From Limnobacter litoralis (GTDB lineage Bacteria; Pseudomonadota; Gammaproteobacteria; Burkholderiales; Burkholderiaceae_B): a stretch of 64,000 bases of DNA. The stretch's first letter is position 1; each line of letters starts with the position of its first letter. The notes beneath the pieces were generated by a model. The model saw nothing but the letters and a program-made list of their open reading frames with translations, was not told the origin of the DNA and did not search any database. The stretch is from the NCBI RefSeq assembly GCF_030160455.1, contig NZ_BSOJ01000009.1, positions 1 through 64,000 of the forward strand, written 5' to 3'. Below are positions 34,550 through 45,301 of the stretch, in pieces. The translations under genes and the position numbers were made by a program.

Positions 34550-36109
34550 ATGCGTCCAATCTGGATAGTTGATGACGACCAATCCATAAGGTGGGTACTG
34601 CAAAAAGCAGTCTCGCGTGAAGGCATTCCCTGTGAAATGTTCTCCAATGCCTCGGAGGTACTGGATCGACTGCAGTATGAAACCCCGCAAGTGTTGGTGT
34701 CCGACATTCGCATGCCCGGAAAAAGTGGCCTTGAGTTGCTGAACGTGGTGCGAGAGAAGTGCCCGGACTTGCCCGTCATCATCATGACTGCGTATTCCGA
34801 TCTGGACAGCGCTGTGTCCGCTTTTCAGGGGGGGGCGTTCGAGTACCTGCCCAAGCCCTTTGACATCGAAAACGCGCTGGAACTGATTCTTCGTGCTGTC
34901 AGGGAGTCTCAAACCGAAGAGTTTACTGAGGACGTCGACACGGGGACACCGGAAATTCTCGGTCAAGCCCCCGCCATGCAAGAAGTCTTTCGGGCGATTG
35001 GTCGGCTTTCCCAGTCGAATGTCACCGTTTTGATTACGGGTGAATCCGGTTCTGGCAAAGAGCTGGTTGCGCGTGCCCTGCATCGCCACAGTCCGCGCGT
35101 TTCCCAGCCTTTCATTGCATTGAACACGGCAGCCATTCCCAAAGACCTGCTTGAATCCGAGTTGTTCGGTCACGAGCGTGGTTCCTTTACAGGTGCGCAG
35201 ACCCAGCGGCGTGGCCGTTTTGAACAGGCCGAGGGCGGCACCCTGTTTCTGGATGAAATCGGCGACATGCCTGCTGAGTTGCAGACACGCCTGTTGCGTG
35301 TGTTGTCCGACGGGCATTTTTACAGGGTCGGTGGGCAGCAACCCATCAAGGCCAATGTACGCGTGATTGCCGCCACGCATCAGAATCTGGATGAACGCGT
35401 GAGGCAGGGCCTGTTCCGTGAAGATCTGTATCACCGTCTCAATGTGATTCGCCTTCGTTTGCCCCCCTTGCGGGAAAGACTCGAAGACGTGCCACTGTTG
35501 AGCAAGCATTTTTTGGGCAGTTCGGCCCGAGAATTGGGCGTTGAACCCAAACGTCTTTCTGCGTCCGCCCTGGCTCAGCTCTGTGCATTTCATTACCCCG
35601 GCAACGTACGTCAATTGGAAAACATTTGTCGCTGGATCACGGTCATGGCCCCCGCCCAAATGGTAGAGGCTCGTGATCTGCCCGCAGAGGTGCGCAGTTC
35701 AAGCACTCCAGTGGCCAGTGTAGCCGTAGAAACCTCAAGTCCGTCGCTTGTGGAGCACAGTCTGGAGCCTGTCGCTGAATCGACTTCATCGTTCAACCCT
35801 GAGACTCCAACGCGTTTGCCGAATTTGCATCAACCCGGTGAAGCCGCGTGGTCTGTGCCTGCCGGTGTTTTTCAGGCTGCGTCAGACTGGTCTGAACTGT
35901 TGTCCACTGAGGCAGCAAAGGCGCTGGCTGAAGGGCGTCCGAATGTGATGGATGAACTGACAGCCCAATTTGAAACCATCATGATTCAAACTGCTTTAAA
36001 AGCCACTCATGGCAAGCGGATAGAGGCTGCCCAGAGGTTGGGTATCGGTCGCAACACCATCACCCGGAAAATTCAGGAACTGAAAATTGATGTGTCAGAC
36101 CTCGATTAA
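34550..36109 (+). CDS. glnG: Nitrogen regulation response regulator NtrC
   Basis: 519-residue sigma-54 activator. The receiver has [14 protein letters not shown] and phosphoacceptor Asp in VSDIRMPG. The AAA+ domain has [14 protein letters not shown] (Ser in place of Ala, as in many NtrC proteins) and [11 protein letters not shown] Fis-type HTH lies at the end ([16 protein letters not shown]). The linker before the HTH (about 385-450) is longer than in E. coli NtrC. The sites at 31050-31084 are its likely target. A perfect 10-bp hairpin terminates the unit. Confidence 0.97.
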   Translation: MRPIWIVDDDQSIRWVLQKAVSREGIPCEMFSNASEVLDRLQYETPQVLVSDIRMPGKSGLELLNVVREKCPDLPVIIMTAYSDLDSAVSAFQGGAFEYLPKPFDIENALELILRAVRESQTEEFTEDVDTGTPEILGQAPAMQEVFRAIGRLSQSNVTVLITGESGSGKELVARALHRHSPRVSQPFIALNTAAIPKDLLESELFGHERGSFTGAQTQRRGRFEQAEGGTLFLDEIGDMPAELQTRLLRVLSDGHFYRVGGQQPIKANVRVIAATHQNLDERVRQGLFREDLYHRLNVIRLRLPPLRERLEDVPLLSKHFLGSSARELGVEPKRLSASALAQLCAFHYPGNVRQLENICRWITVMAPAQMVEARDLPAEVRSSSTPVASVAVETSSPSLVEHSLEPVAESTSSFNPETPTRLPNLHQPGEAAWSVPAGVFQAASDWSELLSTEAAKALAEGRPNVMDELTAQFETIMIQTALKATHGKRIEAAQRLGIGRNTITRKIQELKIDVSDLD

Positions 36110-36126
36110 TGAGGTCTGACTTTTGA
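36094..36126 (+). terminator. Intrinsic terminator overlapping the ntrC end
   Basis: GTCAGACCTC (36094-36103), loop of 7 containing the stop codon, GAGGTCTGAC (36111-36120), then TTTTG. Perfect 10-bp stem. Confidence 0.85.
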
Positions 36127-36145
36127 GAAACCAGGGTGGCACCTC

Positions 36146-38215
36146 TTACTGGTCAGCCACCTTGAACTTGGACAGAATCTGCGACAGTTCCTGAGCCACA
36201 CCGCTTAAGCCGGCTACGGCGTTGGCTGCTCTTCTGGCCATTTCCAGATTTGACTCAGACAGGTGAGACACCACATCGACTTGGCTACCGATGCTTGAGG
36301 ATGCAGAGTTTTGTTCCACCAATGCCTCATGAATGTTTTCGACGGATCGAGCCACGGCGTTGGATTCATCGGTGATTTGGTGCATGGCATGGCCCGCACG
36401 ATCCACCAGTTCAACGCCTTTTTCAACACTGTCCACCGCCGTGCCCATGTTTTCCTCGGCCACGGTCGAGCTGTTCTGAATGGCTTCAATCATGCCCGCA
36501 ATGTCGTCTGTGGACTGGCGAGTGCGCTCAGCCAGTCTCCGAACTTCGTCTGCCACCACGGAGAACCCGCGACCCTGTTCACCCGCGCGCGCTGCCTCAA
36601 TGGCGGCGTTCAGTGCCAGCAGATTGGTTTGTTCAGCAATGTCTTTGATGATCTTGGCAATTTCCGAAATTTCGCGAGATTGTTCACCCAGCTGGCGGAT
36701 CACCCCTGAGGTGTTTTGGACGCTGCTGGAAATCTTGTTCATCTGCTCGGTGGCCGAGGTGATGGCACTCAGCCCTTCTGTTGCCAGGGAGCGGGCCTGA
36801 CGGCTTACTTCTTTGGCGTGATTGGCTGATTCGCCCACGCTGCTGATGGAGGAATGCATTTCTTCCACGGCGGAGGCCATGCTGCTTGCAGCATCGCTTT
36901 CCTGAGCCGCACCACGGGTCAGTTCTTCGCTGGTTTGCACCAAATCACCTGAGGCGCTTTGAACCTGCAGGTTACTGCGTTTGACTGCGCTCAAAGCAGA
37001 TTCCATGTTTTCTGCCATGCGGTTCATGCCACGTGCAAGCAGTGAAAATTCGTTTTTCGTTTGCCCGGTACCCTGGGTCAGTCTGTCCTCAGCGCGGGCG
37101 GTGAGATCACCATTTCCCAGTCTAAGGGCGAGTGCAGTCAATCCTTTCATGGAGCCCGTCAATTTGACGGTGGCGAAGTACAGTAGCACCGGCAGAAGAA
37201 GTGCAGCAGCAAGTCCCATGGCGATCAGGAAGCCGGTCATCTTGTAAATCGGTGCATAAATTTCCGATTCCACGGCGGGTGCCACCACGGTGACGCCGCC
37301 CCAAGAGGGTGTCCGCTGAAATGACATCAACTCGGTCCGTGTTTTTCCAGTGGTGGCATCGTGCCATTTCAATTCTTGATAGCCACTGTCTTCATTGGCA
37401 ATGCGGTTCAGGAAGTCCTGCAGCGCGGTGTCCTTGGCGGCCAGTGTTTTCAGGTCATCCTTGCCCAGCTTGTTGTGGAACATGATTTCGCCGAGATTCA
37501 AAGGAGCGGTGCGAATGACATAGGGCACGCCAGTCTGCCCGATGTGTGTGTTCAAAATGGAATTTTGCAGTTTGCCGATCACATTGGTGATGTCGAAACC
37601 CACGAACAAGATGAGGTCATAGTCACCAGAGGCGCTTTTGATCGGTACATATTTGGTCATGTATTTTTTGCCGAACAGCGTGGCCTCGCCCAGGTAGGGC
37701 TTTCCATCCAGAAAACTTTGATAGCCCGGGTGTTTTTTGCCCAGAAAGGTACCGACAGCACGATCGCCGTTTTCCTTTTTCAAGCTGGTGGAGACGCGCA
37801 GAAAATCATCACCCACCTTTGCAAACACAGTGGCCACACCGCCACCGGTTACTTTAGAGAATTGATCAACCAGATTGAAGTTGCCGGTAATGTCCTGGCC
37901 ATTCAAAGTCACCATGGGAGCTTGCACGCTGCCGACCGTCACGGACTTGTTTGGGTTAATTTGCAACTGCCCCTTGAACCAGGACTCAAACAATTCAGAC
38001 AATTTGCCAGTGGAGTCCTCAGACAGGTTGTATGAAACGTCCAGCAGGTCTGCAAGCCCTTTGGCTTGAGAGGAAATGTTGTTTTTGGTGTTACTGATGG
38101 CCCGCTGCGAGGTAAACCACGCGGTGGCAAGGGTTAGGCAAAGCACGATAACAAACACGAGTGCTGCGCTTGCCAGGCTAATTTGTTTGGCCAATGGAAG
38201 GTGTTTGAGGTTCAT
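36146..38215 (-). CDS. Methyl-accepting chemotaxis protein with periplasmic Cache domain
   Basis: 689-residue chemoreceptor from the ATG at 38215. TM1 is at about 10-32, a large periplasmic Cache-type sensor domain at about 35-335, TM2 at about 340-365, then HAMP and the signalling domain with the hairpin tip [30 protein letters not shown] split over its highly conserved core. There is no C-terminal NWETF-type pentapeptide. The sensor domain ([18 protein letters not shown]) resembles Cache_3/Cache_2 fusions; the ligand is unknown. No chemotaxis operon is adjacent. Confidence 0.93.
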   Translation of the reverse strand: MNLKHLPLAKQISLASAALVFVIVLCLTLATAWFTSQRAISNTKNNISSQAKGLADLLDVSYNLSEDSTGKLSELFESWFKGQLQINPNKSVTVGSVQAPMVTLNGQDITGNFNLVDQFSKVTGGGVATVFAKVGDDFLRVSTSLKKENGDRAVGTFLGKKHPGYQSFLDGKPYLGEATLFGKKYMTKYVPIKSASGDYDLILFVGFDITNVIGKLQNSILNTHIGQTGVPYVIRTAPLNLGEIMFHNKLGKDDLKTLAAKDTALQDFLNRIANEDSGYQELKWHDATTGKTRTELMSFQRTPSWGGVTVVAPAVESEIYAPIYKMTGFLIAMGLAAALLLPVLLYFATVKLTGSMKGLTALALRLGNGDLTARAEDRLTQGTGQTKNEFSLLARGMNRMAENMESALSAVKRSNLQVQSASGDLVQTSEELTRGAAQESDAASSMASAVEEMHSSISSVGESANHAKEVSRQARSLATEGLSAITSATEQMNKISSSVQNTSGVIRQLGEQSREISEIAKIIKDIAEQTNLLALNAAIEAARAGEQGRGFSVVADEVRRLAERTRQSTDDIAGMIEAIQNSSTVAEENMGTAVDSVEKGVELVDRAGHAMHQITDESNAVARSVENIHEALVEQNSASSSIGSQVDVVSHLSESNLEMARRAANAVAGLSGVAQELSQILSKFKVADQ

Positions 38216-38276
38216 TGCGTCTCTCGCAGAAAGGGAGTTTACATCACCCTTGATTTTGACTTTCTTTGACAAGAGC

Positions 38277-38299
38277 AATCCCCCGAACAAGCGGGGATT
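38277..38299 (-). terminator. Hairpin downstream of xth
   Basis: On the minus strand AATCCCC pairs with GGGGGATT around a 9-base loop. No T tract follows, so it is only a candidate terminator. Confidence 0.35.
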
Positions 38300-38321
38300 C
38301 ACGCCTCAATTACCTGCAATC

Positions 38322-39113
38322 TTAAATACTTAGCGTGGCCACGGCAGGCGCGTGGTCGGAGGGTTTCTCCCACTTTCGAGGGGTTCTATCGATTTTGCTG
38401 GCGGTGCAATTTGATTTGAGCGCATCTGAAATCAGGACATGATCAATTCTCAGGCCACGGTTTTTCTGAAATCCCCGTTGCCGGTAATCCCACCATGAAA
38501 AAGTTTTGTCAGCCTGTTCAAACAGTCTGAAGGAGTCGTGTAGTCCGAGAGACAGCAGCTTTTCAAAGCGGCTTCGTTCATCTTCTGAGCAAAGTACCTG
38601 ATCCTTCCATGCTGCTGGATCATGCACGTCGCGATCATCCGGTGCGATGTTGAAGTCGCCCACCAGAGCCAGTTTGGGGTTGGATGACAACCATTGTGCG
38701 CAGTCTGCAATCAGTGCGTCCAGCCAGGCCTTTTTGTACTCAAATTTGTCAGAGCCCACTTCTGAACCGTTGACCACATAAGCACTGACAAAGCGGAAGT
38801 CGCCAAAAGAGGCACCGATGACCCTTTTCTGCTCATCAGGAAAGGAGGGCAGATTCACGGTGACATCGGAAGGTGTCGGCATGGTGGCTTTTTTGTAAAG
38901 AATGGCCACTCCGTTGTAGGTTTTTTGTCCAGCGAAAACAGCCCCGTAACCTGCTTCTTCCAGCGCATCCACAGGAAAAACATTGTCAGTCATCTTGAGC
39001 TCTTGCAAGCCGATCAGGTCAACCGGGTTGTTTTGTAGCCATTGCAGCAGATGCGGCAGACGAACCTTGAGTGAATTGACATTCCAGGTTGCAATGTCGA
39101 TGAGGTTTGTCAT
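38322..39113 (-). CDS. xth: Exodeoxyribonuclease III
   Basis: 263-residue AP endonuclease/3'-exonuclease of base excision repair. Metal and catalytic motifs are ATWNVNSLK, LQELKMTD, GDFNIAPDDRDVHDP, LRIDHVLIS and SDHAPAVATL. The ATG at 39113 lies two bases past the prlC stop (TGAGCATG), and a TTG two codons upstream is less likely. Last gene of folD-prlC-xth. Confidence 0.96.
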   Translation of the reverse strand: MTNLIDIATWNVNSLKVRLPHLLQWLQNNPVDLIGLQELKMTDNVFPVDALEEAGYGAVFAGQKTYNGVAILYKKATMPTPSDVTVNLPSFPDEQKRVIGASFGDFRFVSAYVVNGSEVGSDKFEYKKAWLDALIADCAQWLSSNPKLALVGDFNIAPDDRDVHDPAAWKDQVLCSEDERSRFEKLLSLGLHDSFRLFEQADKTFSWWDYRQRGFQKNRGLRIDHVLISDALKSNCTASKIDRTPRKWEKPSDHAPAVATLSI

Positions 39114-39115
39114 GC

Positions 39116-41164
39116 TCAATGGGTCTCCAGGGAGTCAACTGACATGCCAGTGTGTCGCAACAGTGCATCCACAGAGGGGTCACGACCACGAAAGGCCCTG
39201 AACGAATCCGCCGCCGGTCTGCTTCCCCCCACGGATAAAATCTCTTTGAGGAATTTTTCGCCAGTGGCCGGATTGTCAATGCCGGTCTCTTCGAAGAGAC
39301 TGAACGCGTCAGAGGACAGTACCTCAGCCCATTTGTAGCTGTAGTAGCCAGCGGCGTAGCCTCCGGCAAAAATGTGGGAGAACGAATGGGGAAAGCGATT
39401 GTAAGCCGGTGGAAAAACGACGCTGACGTCTTTTCTCACGTCTGCCAGCACGTCCATCACGGTGCGGTTGGAGTCGGGGTCAAGCTCGGTGTGAATGAGC
39501 ATGTCGAACAGGGAGAATTCAATCTGCCGAATGGTCATCATGCCGCTTTGGAAGTTTTTGGCGGCCACCATTTTCTCGAACAGGGCCTTCGGCATGGGTT
39601 TGCCGGTTTCCTCGTGCGCCGTCAGTGATTCCACCACTGACCATTCCCAGGCGAAGTTTTCCATGAATTGAGAGGGCAGTTCCACTGCGTCCCATTCAAC
39701 GCCATTGATGCCAGAAACATCCAGTTCATCCACGTGGGTCAGCATGTGATGAATGCCATGACCAAATTCGTGGAAGAGGGTTTGGACATCGTCGTGGGAC
39801 AACTGTGCTGACTTGCCTTCAGCAGGCTTGGTGTAATTGCAAGTGAGGTAAGCCACCGGTGTCTGGATACCTTTTTGCGTGCGGCGTCGACCCCGGGCAT
39901 CGTCCATCCATGCACCAGACCGCTTGCTGTTGCGCGCGTAGGGGTCAAGGTAGAACGAGGCAATGGTCTCGTCTTTTTTCTTCACCTCAAAAAACCGAAC
40001 GTCTTGATGCCAGACTTGCGCCTTGGCGGCTTCAATTTTGACTCCAAACAGCTTTTCAGTCAGAGAGAACAGACCTTGAAGTACGCGATCTTCCTGAAAG
40101 TACTGACGCACCTCAAGGTCTGAAAAAGCGTATTTCCGCTCTTTCAGTTTTTCAGACACGTAGGTCATGTCCCAGGCTTTCAGCTCCGTTATGCTCATTT
40201 CAGTGCGGGCAAATTCGCGAAGTTCCGCCACATCCCGTTCGGCGAAGGGCTTGGCCTTGGTCGCCAGCTCGCGCAAAAACTGAATCACTTCTTCCGGGCT
40301 GTTGGCCATTTTTGGCACCAGGCTTAAGTCACCAAAGTGCCGATACCCCAGCATTTTGGCTTCTTCGAGTCGAAGGGCCAGTGTTTCCTTGATCAACGCG
40401 GTGTTGTCGAGTTCCGCAGGACCGAATTCAGACGCGCGTTTTGCATAGGCCTCGTAAAGCGTTTCGCGAAGGCGCGCATTGTCTGCGTATTGCAGCACTG
40501 GAAAATAAGACGGGAACTGCAGGGTGAATTTGAATCCTGTTTTGCCTTCTGATTTGGCCAATTCACGCGCCGCTTCCACCGCATAAGCCGGAATTCCGGC
40601 CAGTTCGGATTCGTCGGCCACCAGCAATTCAAATGCATTGGTTGCATCCAGCACATTTTCGGAAAACTTCGATGCAAGCGCTGCCTGCTTTTCCTGGATT
40701 TCACTGAATCGCGGCTTCTGGTCCTCTGGCAGTTCGGCTCCGCCCAGTTTGAAGCCCCTCAATGTGTTTTCGATGACCTTTTTGCGAGCGAGTGAAAACT
40801 GGGCTGATTCGGCGCTGGCAGAAATGGCCTTGTAGATGTCGTACAGGCGAGTGTCCTGGCCAAGGTCGCTCCAGAATTCGGTGATTTTGGGCAAGCATTG
40901 GTTGTAGGCCTCACGCAGCGCTTCACTGTCGGCAACCGAATGAAGGTGTGAAACCACGCCCCAAGCCCTGGAAAGCTGCTCAGTGGCGAGGTCCAAGGGC
41001 TCAATCGTTTTTTCCCAGGTGGCATTGTCGGGAGGTGTGTTGGCTGTGGCCTCCAATTGGGCTCTTGCACGCTCCAGAAGGTGGTCAATGGCTGGCACAA
41101 CATGTTCTGTCTTGATTTCCTCAAATCGAGGCAATCCGGAAAAGTCGAGCAATGGATTATTCAT
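39116..41164 (-). CDS. prlC: Oligopeptidase A (M3 family zinc metallopeptidase)
   Basis: 682-residue cytoplasmic peptidase that degrades short peptides, including cleaved signal peptides. The zinc motif [11 protein letters not shown] (HExxH) is followed by the downstream Glu ligand region. Length and N terminus ([15 protein letters not shown]) match E. coli PrlC. Its ATG overlaps the folD stop (ATGA), and xth follows. Confidence 0.96.
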   Translation of the reverse strand: MNNPLLDFSGLPRFEEIKTEHVVPAIDHLLERARAQLEATANTPPDNATWEKTIEPLDLATEQLSRAWGVVSHLHSVADSEALREAYNQCLPKITEFWSDLGQDTRLYDIYKAISASAESAQFSLARKKVIENTLRGFKLGGAELPEDQKPRFSEIQEKQAALASKFSENVLDATNAFELLVADESELAGIPAYAVEAARELAKSEGKTGFKFTLQFPSYFPVLQYADNARLRETLYEAYAKRASEFGPAELDNTALIKETLALRLEEAKMLGYRHFGDLSLVPKMANSPEEVIQFLRELATKAKPFAERDVAELREFARTEMSITELKAWDMTYVSEKLKERKYAFSDLEVRQYFQEDRVLQGLFSLTEKLFGVKIEAAKAQVWHQDVRFFEVKKKDETIASFYLDPYARNSKRSGAWMDDARGRRRTQKGIQTPVAYLTCNYTKPAEGKSAQLSHDDVQTLFHEFGHGIHHMLTHVDELDVSGINGVEWDAVELPSQFMENFAWEWSVVESLTAHEETGKPMPKALFEKMVAAKNFQSGMMTIRQIEFSLFDMLIHTELDPDSNRTVMDVLADVRKDVSVVFPPAYNRFPHSFSHIFAGGYAAGYYSYKWAEVLSSDAFSLFEETGIDNPATGEKFLKEILSVGGSRPAADSFRAFRGRDPSVDALLRHTGMSVDSLETH

Positions 41165-42024
41165 GCACGCTCCTGTTCGATGGATCTTTGAACGGCTTCC
41201 AAGGTGTTTTGAAGCAGCATGGTGATTGTCATCGGGCCTACACCGCCAGGCACTGGTGTGATCCAGCCAGCCACTTCTTTGGCGGATTCGAAGTCCACAT
41301 CACCACAGAGTTTCCCGTTGTCAAGGCGGTTAATGCCCACGTCAATCACCACCGCTCCCGGTTTGATCATGTCGCCAGTGATCATGTTGGGTCGACCCAC
41401 CGCCACTACCAGCACATCGGCGCGTTTGCAATGCGCTTTCAGATCGCGCGTTTTGCTGTTGCAGAGGGTGACTGTCGCCCCTTGCTGCAGCAGCAACATG
41501 GCTTGCGGTTTGCCCACAATGTTGCTTGCCCCAATGACCACAGCCTCGGCCCCGCGCAGGTTTACACCGGTCAGTTCGAGCATTTTCATAACGCCATAAG
41601 GCGTGCACGGAATGAACTGGGGTTTGCCAGTCATCAGCATGCCTGCATTGGACACATGGAAACCGTCTACATCTTTCTCGCTGGCGATTGATTCGATCAC
41701 CAGGTGCGAATCAAGGTGCGCAGGCAAGGGCAGTTGCACGAGAATGCCGTGCACCGCAGGGTCTTCGTTCAGACGGTGAACCAGCTCAAGCAATTCGGCC
41801 TGAGTGGTGTCTGCCGCAAGCTGGTGCATGCTGGAATTGAAGCCCGCCTTCTTGCAGGCCTCCACTTTGTTGCGAACGTACACTTGAGAGGCCGGGTCTT
41901 CGCCTACTAGAACCACGGCCAAGCCGGGCTGGTGGCCCAAGGCCGTTAAGCGCGCCGCCTCTTGGCTAATGGACTCTCGAAGGCTTGCGGCAAGCTGCGT
42001 ACCGCTGATCAGTTGTGCTGTCAT
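41161..42024 (-). CDS. folD: Methylenetetrahydrofolate dehydrogenase/cyclohydrolase
   Basis: 287-residue bifunctional enzyme of one-carbon metabolism from the ATG at 42024. Signatures are [20 protein letters not shown] (catalytic Lys), [32 protein letters not shown] and [15 protein letters not shown]. An in-frame extension upstream would overlap the response regulator gene and is rejected. It leads folD-prlC-xth and lies 22 bp behind the response regulator. Confidence 0.97.
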   Translation of the reverse strand: MTAQLISGTQLAASLRESISQEAARLTALGHQPGLAVVLVGEDPASQVYVRNKVEACKKAGFNSSMHQLAADTTQAELLELVHRLNEDPAVHGILVQLPLPAHLDSHLVIESIASEKDVDGFHVSNAGMLMTGKPQFIPCTPYGVMKMLELTGVNLRGAEAVVIGASNIVGKPQAMLLLQQGATVTLCNSKTRDLKAHCKRADVLVVAVGRPNMITGDMIKPGAVVIDVGINRLDNGKLCGDVDFESAKEVAGWITPVPGGVGPMTITMLLQNTLEAVQRSIEQERA

Positions 42025-42046
42025 TGAAATAAAAAATAGATTGGTT

Positions 42047-42688
42047 TCAGGTGAGATCGGGCGCCTTGCGAAGCGCAATTTTAAGCAGATCGGCCACCGT
42101 GGTGACTTCAAGCTTGTCCATGATGTTGGCGCGATGGGCTTCAACGGTTTTGATGCTGATGTTCAGATCATCGGCGATTTGCTTGTTCAGTCGGCCGGCA
42201 ACAATTCGTTCCAGAACCTGCAATTCACGGGTTGTCAGCTTCGAGTACAAACTGTCGATTCGGGCAGACACCTTGGTCAGTTCGAACAGCTCTCTCGCTT
42301 TGGTCATGTTGCTGTCAATCAGCGCCTTGATCTTGACTTCATCAAACGGCTTTTCGAGAAAGTCAGAGGCCCCTTTTTTCATGGTTTCAACGGCCAGGTT
42401 CACGTCCCCGTGACCGGTGATGAAAATGATGGGTACAGTGATTCCTTTCTGGTTCAAGATGTCCTGAACTTCGAGGCCAGACAGTTTGGGCATGCGAATG
42501 TCCAGACACAAAACCGCCTTGCAGGGCCATTGAAACTGCTCAATAAACAATTCAGGGTCTTCGTAAGTGATCACCTGATAGCCTTCGGGTTCGATCAACC
42601 ATTGCAACGAATCTCTGACCGCCTCGTCATCATCAATGATGTACACGGTTTCAGGCGCGTCAACGGTGCGGGTGGGAATTTTATACAT
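42047..42688 (-). CDS. FixJ-family response regulator
   Basis: 213-residue regulator from the ATG at 42688. The receiver has [16 protein letters not shown] and phosphoacceptor Asp in [13 protein letters not shown] LuxR-type HTH ends it ([36 protein letters not shown]). It overlaps the kinase gene by 8 bp and is the obvious partner. The pair is divergent from aceE, so control of pyruvate dehydrogenase or a carbon-source response is possible but unproven. Confidence 0.94.
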   Translation of the reverse strand: MYKIPTRTVDAPETVYIIDDDEAVRDSLQWLIEPEGYQVITYEDPELFIEQFQWPCKAVLCLDIRMPKLSGLEVQDILNQKGITVPIIFITGHGDVNLAVETMKKGASDFLEKPFDEVKIKALIDSNMTKARELFELTKVSARIDSLYSKLTTRELQVLERIVAGRLNKQIADDLNISIKTVEAHRANIMDKLEVTTVADLLKIALRKAPDLT

Positions 42689-45026
42689 TTGGTTTTTCCA
42701 TGATCGGTTCGGTCTGCATGCTGCGAACGCTGAGTTCGGCAAGGGGTAGGGTGAACTTGAAAACACTGCCACCTTCCGGGGCGGATTCAACCCACAGTTG
42801 ACCTTGATGATACTCAATTATGGTCCGACAAATGTTCAGACCCATGCCCATTCCGTCCGATTTCGTCGTGAAAAAGGATTCAAACAGTCTTGATTTGATG
42901 TCTTCCGGAATACCTTGTCCACGATCCTGAACCATCACCGTGGCGATCTTTCCGGAGGCCAACACAGAAATACGGATCTGCTTGTCCTGCGAATCCAGTG
43001 CGTGCATGGCTTCAATGCCGTTTTTAATCAAATTCATCAAGACTTGCTCAATCAACACCGGGTCTGCCATCACTTGAAGGCTGGGGTCAAAGGGTTCAAT
43101 TTCAATGGTGGCGGCCTGGTGCCGGGCATCCAGTCTTGAAAAACCCACCGCGTCTTCAATGATTTTGCCAATCCGGCAATCGCTTCGTTTGGGCTCTTGT
43201 TGCTTGACGAACTCCCGGATGCGTCGAATGACATCGCCGGCACGTTGCGCTTGCACATTGGTTTTCTCAAGCACGGGCAACAGTTCTTCGGGCGTGACCT
43301 TATTGCTTCGCAGCCGATTGATGCAACCCATGTTGTAGTTTGCAATCGCAGCCAGTGGCTGGTTGATTTCGTGCGCAAGCGATGAAGCCAGTTCACCCAA
43401 GGTGATCAGTCGGGAGGTGAATTGCAGTTTCTCCTGCTGTTGGCTGGAGAGGTTTTCTGCCTCTTTGCGCGACGAAATGTCAGTGGCCACCTGCATGGTG
43501 ACGGTGGCGCCGTCCACCCAGGAAATGGCTCGCCTGCGTACTTCAAACCACCGCAAGCTAACCGGGTTTAGCCATTCAAAGGGTTCAAATTGGGAAGGGC
43601 GGTTTTTGCTGTTTTTAAACACTTTGGGTGGGCTCGCCTGCGCAAACCAGTCCCGGTGCAGACGGTTTGCAAAAATGTACTGTCCCTCGGTCATGTCAGG
43701 CGTATGCACGCACACTGCGGCATCCAGTTCTTCAAGAATGCGCACGAAGCGGCGATGTGCAGCGGCCAGTTCATCCCGAATACGACGTGGCTCGGTGATG
43801 TCGGTCATGGAGGTCATCCAGCCGCTCTGGTTGCCATCGCTGTCGATCAGGGGCGACACGTACATGCGCGCGTCGAAAAGACTGCCGTCGCGGCGTTTAA
43901 CCTGTACTTCAATGCCTTGCGAGGGGGCTTGCCCAGCCAGAATAAGATCAAGGTTGAATTGCTGGTTTTGGTAGGAGCGTTCTGGCCAATACGGAAATGG
44001 GGGCAGCATGCCGACCAGTTCGGACTCCCGAAAGCCAGTCATCTTGCAAAATGCCGGGTTCACGTAAGTAATTCGCCCTTGCATGTCGATGGCACGCATG
44101 CCAGTGACCACGGAGTTTTCCATCGCCCGTCGAAACTTGGTTTCAGCCAGCAATCGACGCTCGGCATTGGTGCGCAATTTGGCGTGCCTGAACAGCAGTA
44201 CAAAACTCCAGACAATGACCAGAGACAAGCCGATCACCGTCCAGGCGAGCATGTTTGAGAAAAGCTCTGTGGAGGTGCGGTACAACACCGCACGCAGTTT
44301 CAGGCCGTATCCCGGTGGGTCAAGTGGCACTTCGTGGCTGAGTTTTGCATTGTCAATCGAGCGCGATGTGTTTGATGCAATGGTGTTGCCCCCACCATCC
44401 ACGATTTTGACTTGGTAAAGCTGGGTAAACGAGGGCGGTACTGCGTCGCGCAATAAGGCATTCAGGGGGATCGTGGCGACCACCGTGCCTTCAAACACAT
44501 TGTGAATGAACCACGGCGCATGAATTTCGATGTACACCGTGTTGTCCGAGCTGAGAGAGGGCCGTGAAAACACCGGTGTTTTACTGTCACGCGCCGCATT
44601 GAAGGCCCAATAACTCTCTGCATCTTCCACGGATCTATCGGTTTTGTGGAAATCCTCCACCACGCGGTTTTTGGGCAACGTCACCTGGTGGGCAACCCGC
44701 TCACTGTCGATCAGCAAAACACTGCTGACCTCTGGTGCGTCGTTCAGCAGGGCATCCGCGTACCTTTGAAAGTTCTGTGTGGGTGGCGTGTCCTGCTCCA
44801 GGTTGTGCGAAATTTGCATCAACCGGTCCTGGATGGCCAACAGGCGCGTGCGAATGGTCTGACGGGCCAGTTCGACGTCGTGAATGGTGCGCAATTGCGC
44901 TTGATCCTGATCCTCGGTGTGCAGGGTGTAGAAAAAAGCACCCATGGCCAGAATGAACAGAATGATCCCGATCAATGGGGTGGCCCAAACCAGAGGACTG
45001 GTGCGGGATTGTTCGCTCAGTTTCAC
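42681..45026 (-). CDS. PAS-domain sensor histidine kinase (FixL/DctB-like)
   Basis: 781-residue membrane kinase. TM1 is at about 12-35, a periplasmic sensor domain at about 40-255, TM2 at about 262-285, then two PAS domains (about 300-420 and 430-545). The HisKA has LASSLAHEINQPLAAIANY, and the ATPase domain has NLIKNGIEAM, DRGQGI and GMGMGLNICRTII, all intact. The second PAS lacks an obvious heme His, so oxygen sensing as in FixL is not supported. Divergent from the aceE operon. Confidence 0.93.
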   Translation of the reverse strand: MKLSEQSRTSPLVWATPLIGIILFILAMGAFFYTLHTEDQDQAQLRTIHDVELARQTIRTRLLAIQDRLMQISHNLEQDTPPTQNFQRYADALLNDAPEVSSVLLIDSERVAHQVTLPKNRVVEDFHKTDRSVEDAESYWAFNAARDSKTPVFSRPSLSSDNTVYIEIHAPWFIHNVFEGTVVATIPLNALLRDAVPPSFTQLYQVKIVDGGGNTIASNTSRSIDNAKLSHEVPLDPPGYGLKLRAVLYRTSTELFSNMLAWTVIGLSLVIVWSFVLLFRHAKLRTNAERRLLAETKFRRAMENSVVTGMRAIDMQGRITYVNPAFCKMTGFRESELVGMLPPFPYWPERSYQNQQFNLDLILAGQAPSQGIEVQVKRRDGSLFDARMYVSPLIDSDGNQSGWMTSMTDITEPRRIRDELAAAHRRFVRILEELDAAVCVHTPDMTEGQYIFANRLHRDWFAQASPPKVFKNSKNRPSQFEPFEWLNPVSLRWFEVRRRAISWVDGATVTMQVATDISSRKEAENLSSQQQEKLQFTSRLITLGELASSLAHEINQPLAAIANYNMGCINRLRSNKVTPEELLPVLEKTNVQAQRAGDVIRRIREFVKQQEPKRSDCRIGKIIEDAVGFSRLDARHQAATIEIEPFDPSLQVMADPVLIEQVLMNLIKNGIEAMHALDSQDKQIRISVLASGKIATVMVQDRGQGIPEDIKSRLFESFFTTKSDGMGMGLNICRTIIEYHQGQLWVESAPEGGSVFKFTLPLAELSVRSMQTEPIMEKPNV

Positions 45027-45201
45027 GGACTTGAATCTGCCAAAAAATGCTCAATGGCTTCAGTTTACAAAACAAGTCAGCACAGGTGTGAAACTCCGTT
45101 CGTTTTGAGGGATAACCCCCATGAAGCAAAAGGCGTAGGATGAAACAAGGAGTCTGTTTTTAGCTTAGTGTTTTCCACTATATGAAATTTGAAATCACAG
45201 T

Positions 45202-45230
45202 TTGAAATTTTCAAAATTTGGTGCCATACT
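45202..45230 (+). promoter_or_regulatory. Sigma-70-type promoter of the aceE operon
   Basis: TTGAAA (45202-45207) and CATACT (45225-45230) with a 17-bp spacer. The region around it is rich in TTTGAAAT and AAATTT repeats, and a small hairpin ACCCC-GCGT-GGGGT (45244-45257) lies in the leader. The divergent gap between the kinase gene and aceE is 275 bp and shows nothing else clear. Confidence 0.6.
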
Positions 45231-45301
45231 CTAAAAATGCTGGTACCCCGCGTGGGGTGCGCGTGCGTGCAAACAAACACAATAGAAACCAGGAGGAATG
45301 G

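Noticed and set aside
34499-35659. 386-codon open frame opposite ntrC
   Set aside because: Antisense to a complete NtrC with all motifs; no own ribosome site or domain.
42681-45026. Heme-binding oxygen sensor of the FixL type
   Set aside because: I could not find the proximal heme His pattern in either PAS domain; only the kinase core is FixL-like.
45181-45230. Direct repeats TTTGAAAT in the aceE leader as a regulator-binding array
   Set aside because: Short, A/T-rich and partly overlapping the -35 element; no symmetry or regular period, so a binding site cannot be claimed.
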